DNA of 64,000 nucleotides from Trichomonas vaginalis G3. Taxonomy: Eukaryota; Parabasalia; Trichomonadida; Trichomonadidae. Below are positions 61,025 through 64,000 of the stretch, one piece after another. The notes beneath the pieces are model-generated. The model made no database searches and was not told the DNA's origin. It saw nothing but the letters and a program-made list of their open reading frames with translations. Location of the stretch: the NCBI RefSeq assembly GCF_026262505.1, contig NC_067203.1, positions 8,680,001 to 8,744,000 of the forward strand. The letters are read 5' to 3'. Within the stretch, counting starts at the first letter, position 1, and each line of letters begins with the position of its first letter. The translations under genes and the position numbers were made by a program.

Positions 61025-61753
61025 ATGAGTTCGAATTCAACTTTCTTTGGTATCATATTCAGCTATTGGAAATCAAGAACACCAGCCGAAAGATTCCTTA
61101 GGGATGTCAATGGAGCCTGGATTGGCCGTGTTGTTTACTCTCCGACTTCAAATATTGGAGATACTGATTATCAATCAATAAACGTTACATTTAACACAGA
61201 AGAATCAAGAGGATTCTCATCAATAGCTGCATCTTCACCCGATAAATCAATTGATAGCCAGTATTTCTTCAAAATCGAAGATAATAACCAATCAATGCTC
61301 TCAATTACAAACAGATTTGACGAAGAAGTCGCATTATTTAAGTTAAACTATACCGATGGTGTATTTACAATTCGTGGTCGGTTTATTCCATCAAATGACG
61401 CATTAACTGGCTTATTTAAGGGAAGAAACATGATGTTCACAATAACAGATCAGTTTACAGACAATATTACAACTATTTTGCTCGAATCAACCACTCAAGA
61501 AAATATTTTCCATTATTACTATCATATTTTCTTGTTCATCATGGTATTAGTAGCTATTTCGGCAGGACTTTACAAGATGTCTGATTTATCAGATATTATT
61601 AAACCAGATGAAGCCCAATACACTCAAATGGTTAAGCTTCAAGCCCAGCGCGATGCAAAGATCAAAGAAGCTCGCGAATTATTAAAGAAGATGGAAGAGG
61701 AAGAAGCCAAACGTAAAGCCCAAGAAGAAGAAGGAAAAATTAAAACTGAATAA
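61025..61753 (+). CDS. single-pass membrane protein with charged coiled-coil tail
   Basis: A 242-residue protein from the ATG at 61025. The frame is open 65 codons upstream, but the initiator at 61012 lies inside that stretch, so the upstream part is not coding. Residues 1-160 are mostly beta strand ('WIGRVVYSPTSNIGD', 'FFKIEDNNQSMLSITNRFDE') with several N-glycosylation-like sites. One membrane segment at about 162-184 ('YYYHIFLFIMVLVAISAGLY') is followed by a helical, highly charged tail ('ARELLKKMEEEEAKRKAQEE'). No N-terminal signal peptide is obvious. The layout suggests a lumenal or outer beta domain anchored by one helix with the tail in the cytosol. No family recognised. Confidence 0.85.
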   Translation: MSSNSTFFGIIFSYWKSRTPAERFLRDVNGAWIGRVVYSPTSNIGDTDYQSINVTFNTEESRGFSSIAASSPDKSIDSQYFFKIEDNNQSMLSITNRFDEEVALFKLNYTDGVFTIRGRFIPSNDALTGLFKGRNMMFTITDQFTDNITTILLESTTQENIFHYYYHIFLFIMVLVAISAGLYKMSDLSDIIKPDEAQYTQMVKLQAQRDAKIKEARELLKKMEEEEAKRKAQEEEGKIKTE

Positions 61754-62011
61754 ATTATTATATTAGATTCTCTGTTTCAAATCACTTTCTTATTTTTTAC
61801 AGCTAATTTATAAATCTGTTTCATCTCAAAGAATCTATATTTCCTAGTTTTTTTCAATTTTCATGAGTATATTTGCGCAAATCTTTACACAGAATGGGCC
61901 ATTCATATCGTTAACTATTATCATATATAAATAGCTTGCTAAACGCTGGATAATAGACCTTAAGATTCCAGAGTTATCGAATTAATTCCAGTTTTATGAA
62001 ATAATCATATT
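61754..62011. other. intergenic before the second duplicate
   Basis: About 260 A+T-rich bases; nothing recognised. Confidence 0.4.
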
Positions 62012-63812
62012 TTAAACGCGGTTTTTTCATATGAGACTAGCCATTTGCAATATACTCCATGTATGCTGGTGGAGTTTGTTAACTGTCTGATGTTTAGATA
62101 TAATATGTGAACTGTCAGTATTTGTGATTTTTGAGAGAAAAAAAATTGCCACCATTGTGATTTAAAAAAAAACATAAAAAATAATGGTAATTGTGAAATT
62201 GAAGTATCCAGAGATCATGAGGGGTAATATAATTAAAGATGACCATGATCTTTCTATCATAATTAACAAACAAAACATGACTTCTTCAAAATACATTTCA
62301 ATCATCAGTTCAAAAACTGCATATGATGCGTATCGTCTTGATCAGAGATTCAATTCATTAGTTCTTGATCTAAATCTGTCTTGCAATGATACATTAAAAA
62401 TAATTTCGGATCTTTTCAAGAGTGGAGAACTTGTTTATGAAAACGACAGAAAACACAATAGAGACATTTTCGAGGTGGGTTTAGCAATCGGAAATGAGTT
62501 CCTCATCAATGTTTTCTGTGACTTTGTCAAGACTTATATTGAAATCAACTTAGAAAACTTTTACGACATATATGATGCTGCTTCAGTTCAAAATGACACA
62601 AATAAGATCAATGAGTGCATTTCTTTCTTTGCATCGAGGATGAGTTTTCTCAAAGAAGAATACAAGATAGAAACAATCAAAAGATATGGATACGACTTCT
62701 TTGAGAGTGTATTGATATCTAAATCTCTTAAAATATCAACAGAAGACTCTTTATGCAAAACGATCATCTCTATGAGCAAACATGATAATATTTACTTCGA
62801 ATTACTTAAATATGTCAGAATCGAATTTTGCAGCAAAAATGTTATTGAAGATATTTCAAACTATGCAGAAGCAAACAAACTTGAATCTATTTCTAGTCAA
62901 ATCTTCAAACGTGCACTTCTTCAACATTCGCCGCTTCCACATAAACTAGAACTTTCTTCAATCAATGAACTTCACTGGATTGACTCACCAGATGAAAATA
63001 TAAGAAAATTAAGAAGTTTAACGAAAGCAAAAGATAATTTTGGTAAAATATATGAATTACTTGCAAAGGCATCAAATGAAGGAGATCTTTTAACAATCAA
63101 ACTTGCAGTTGATGAGAAATATTCTGATGTTCGTGGTGATTGTGACTATAATATGATCCTTGAAGCATCATATAGAAATAATCTTTCTCTTGTGAAACAT
63201 TTGTATATAAATGGTGCTGATATAAGAAGTAAAAGTACAGGCAATTGGACAACCCTTCATTGTTTTTGTTATAAAGGAAACTTATAAGGAGTTAAATTTG
63301 CTCTTAACTTCATAGATATCAATGTTAAATGTGATTGGATTGATACTCCTCTTCATGGAGCAATTTATAGTAATAATTATGATGTTTGTGAATATCTATG
63401 TAATCAACCAAATATAGAGAAAAATGCTAAAAATGATCAAAATCAAACACCACTTGCATCAGCAATAAGTTATAATCATCAACGAATTGTAGAACTTCTT
63501 CGAAGTAAAGGATTTACAGAATGATATTTATCTTTATCTTGATAATTATAATTATTATTTTTGATATAGTAAAAAACAACAATTTATATTAATAAAAAAA
63601 AACATATTTATTTTATAAACAAATATATAAACAATGATTAAAATGTTAGAATGGTGATGAAAACAGTGATTGTGATTGAGATTGAGGAACAGAGATGATT
63701 AGAGGTCTTCTTTCAGAGTTTCGAGAAGAAGCTGTCCAAAATGCGAAAATTGGGATATCGCACTGATTAAAACCTGATTGTTGTAACAATGAGTTCAATT
63801 CCTCTTCATTTG
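62012..63812 (+). repeat. 1.8 kb direct duplication, copy 2
   Basis: Partner of 58636-60434. The upstream 170 bases are clearly diverged between copies, the gene body is almost identical except for a patch, and the downstream 500 bases differ at only about two positions. Here the neighbouring minus-strand gene continues beyond the repeat, so this copy is probably the source. Confidence 0.85.
62184..63524 (+). pseudogene. BTB/BACK-like ankyrin gene, copy 2, with the same in-frame stop
   Basis: From the ATG at 62184, 367 residues to a TAA at 63285-63287 at exactly the position of the stop in copy 1, followed by 78 further in-frame codons of ankyrin sequence to 63524. It differs from copy 1 in one cluster of residues ('HSPLPHKLELSSINELHWID' here, 'HPPFLHKLELSPINELHRND' there). 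The shared stop shows it was present before the duplication or was spread by conversion. The head is BTB/BACK-like by eye. Confidence 0.75.
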
Positions 63813-64000
63813 GAGGAGTTCTCGTTAAATGAATCAAAGTAAATCTGGAAAATCTTTCTTTTACGTTCCTTATTGCGTAGTTTAGACGTAACCAAAATGT
63901 TCCTTCATTATGTTTGTCGGATAACTGGAATTTATTGATGCAGGACTTCTCCGGACACTGTTTTCCCTGAAATACTAAAGAATCCATGTTCAAAACAGAA
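63646..64000 (-). CDS. unknown protein, C-terminal part (runs off window)
   Basis: The frame is open from the window end to the stop at 63646; an ATG at 63987 is the only candidate start inside the window, but the frame continues beyond it, so the gene may begin outside. The visible part has 'GTFWLRLNYAIRNVKERF', 'LIHLTRTPPNEEELNSLLQQ' and ends in a Ser/Gln-rich tail. No family recognised. Its last third is duplicated at 60268-60434. Confidence 0.6.
   Translation of the reverse strand, partial: SVLNMDSLVFQGKQCPEKSCINKFQLSDKHNEGTFWLRLNYAIRNVKERFSRFTLIHLTRTPPNEEELNSLLQQSGFNQCDIPIFAFWTASSRNSERRPLIISVPQSQSQSLFSSPF

Noticed and set aside
1-64000. Virus-like or retroelement genes (Maverick/Polinton, LTR, LINE) in the long gaps
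   Set aside because: No polymerase, integrase, capsid or reverse-transcriptase motif was seen in any frame of the gaps.

Overview
The window looks like nuclear DNA of a trichomonad (parabasalid), most likely Trichomonas vaginalis or a close relative. Four things point there: strongly A+T-rich DNA; long intron-free genes on both strands; trichomonad-typical ankyrin proteins of two kinds (the 'MSDQ..NELRS..YNALYQL' type with a DUF3447-like head, and the type ending in 'LEVVKYLISVGADKEAK' repeats) plus a BspA-like leucine-rich-repeat gene; and several start codons sitting 5-19 bases after a TCA(C/T)T initiator. The standard genetic code fits. No rRNA, standard tRNA, CRISPR, bacterial or virus-like genes were seen.

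Layout. 0-17.6 kb: end of a beta-propeller gene (CPSF-A/DDB1-like), a GAF-domain cyclic-nucleotide phosphodiesterase, two ankyrin genes (one frameshifted), a WDR6/Trm734-like WD40 gene, a small membrane-protein gene, then a 1.3 kb gene-free stretch rich in tandem repeats and perfect DNA hairpins, and two unknown genes. 17.6-23.6 kb: one small unknown gene between two mobile-DNA blocks, namely a 2.3 kb TTAA-flanked element and a 1.8 kb foldback element with further insertions inside it. 23.6-38 kb: a Ser/Thr kinase, an intact ankyrin gene, a Sec10-like exocyst subunit with a frameshift, a Cys-rich/Pro-rich membrane protein, a Chibby-like protein, decayed DUF3447 genes and a Pol5/MYBBP1A-like nucleolar gene. 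38-51 kb: a broken BspA-like gene and a 1453-residue RhoGEF/Kelch protein framed by inverted copies of two repeat families, followed by 5 kb of gene-free repeat DNA. 51-64 kb: a coiled-coil gene divergent from a DP-type E2F partner gene, an acidic disordered protein, a tubulin-tyrosine-ligase-like enzyme, and two direct copies of a 1.8 kb segment carrying a BTB/BACK-like ankyrin gene, with a small divergent gene pair between them.

The housekeeping genes are single transcription units rather than operons, and their roles are cell signalling (PDE, kinase, RhoGEF), cytoskeleton and flagellum (TTLL, Chibby), secretion (Sec10), RNA and ribosome work (WDR6, Pol5) and cell cycle (DP). The least explained material lies between the genes: a perfect three-way-junction sequence, several TTAA-flanked miniature elements, and two kinds of dispersed element with 9-11 bp target duplications that carry tRNA-like promoter sequence in their middle. 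Four minus-strand genes are broken by what look like single extra bases, at least three of them in A-runs. Gene identities rest on motif recognition by eye; no database search was possible.
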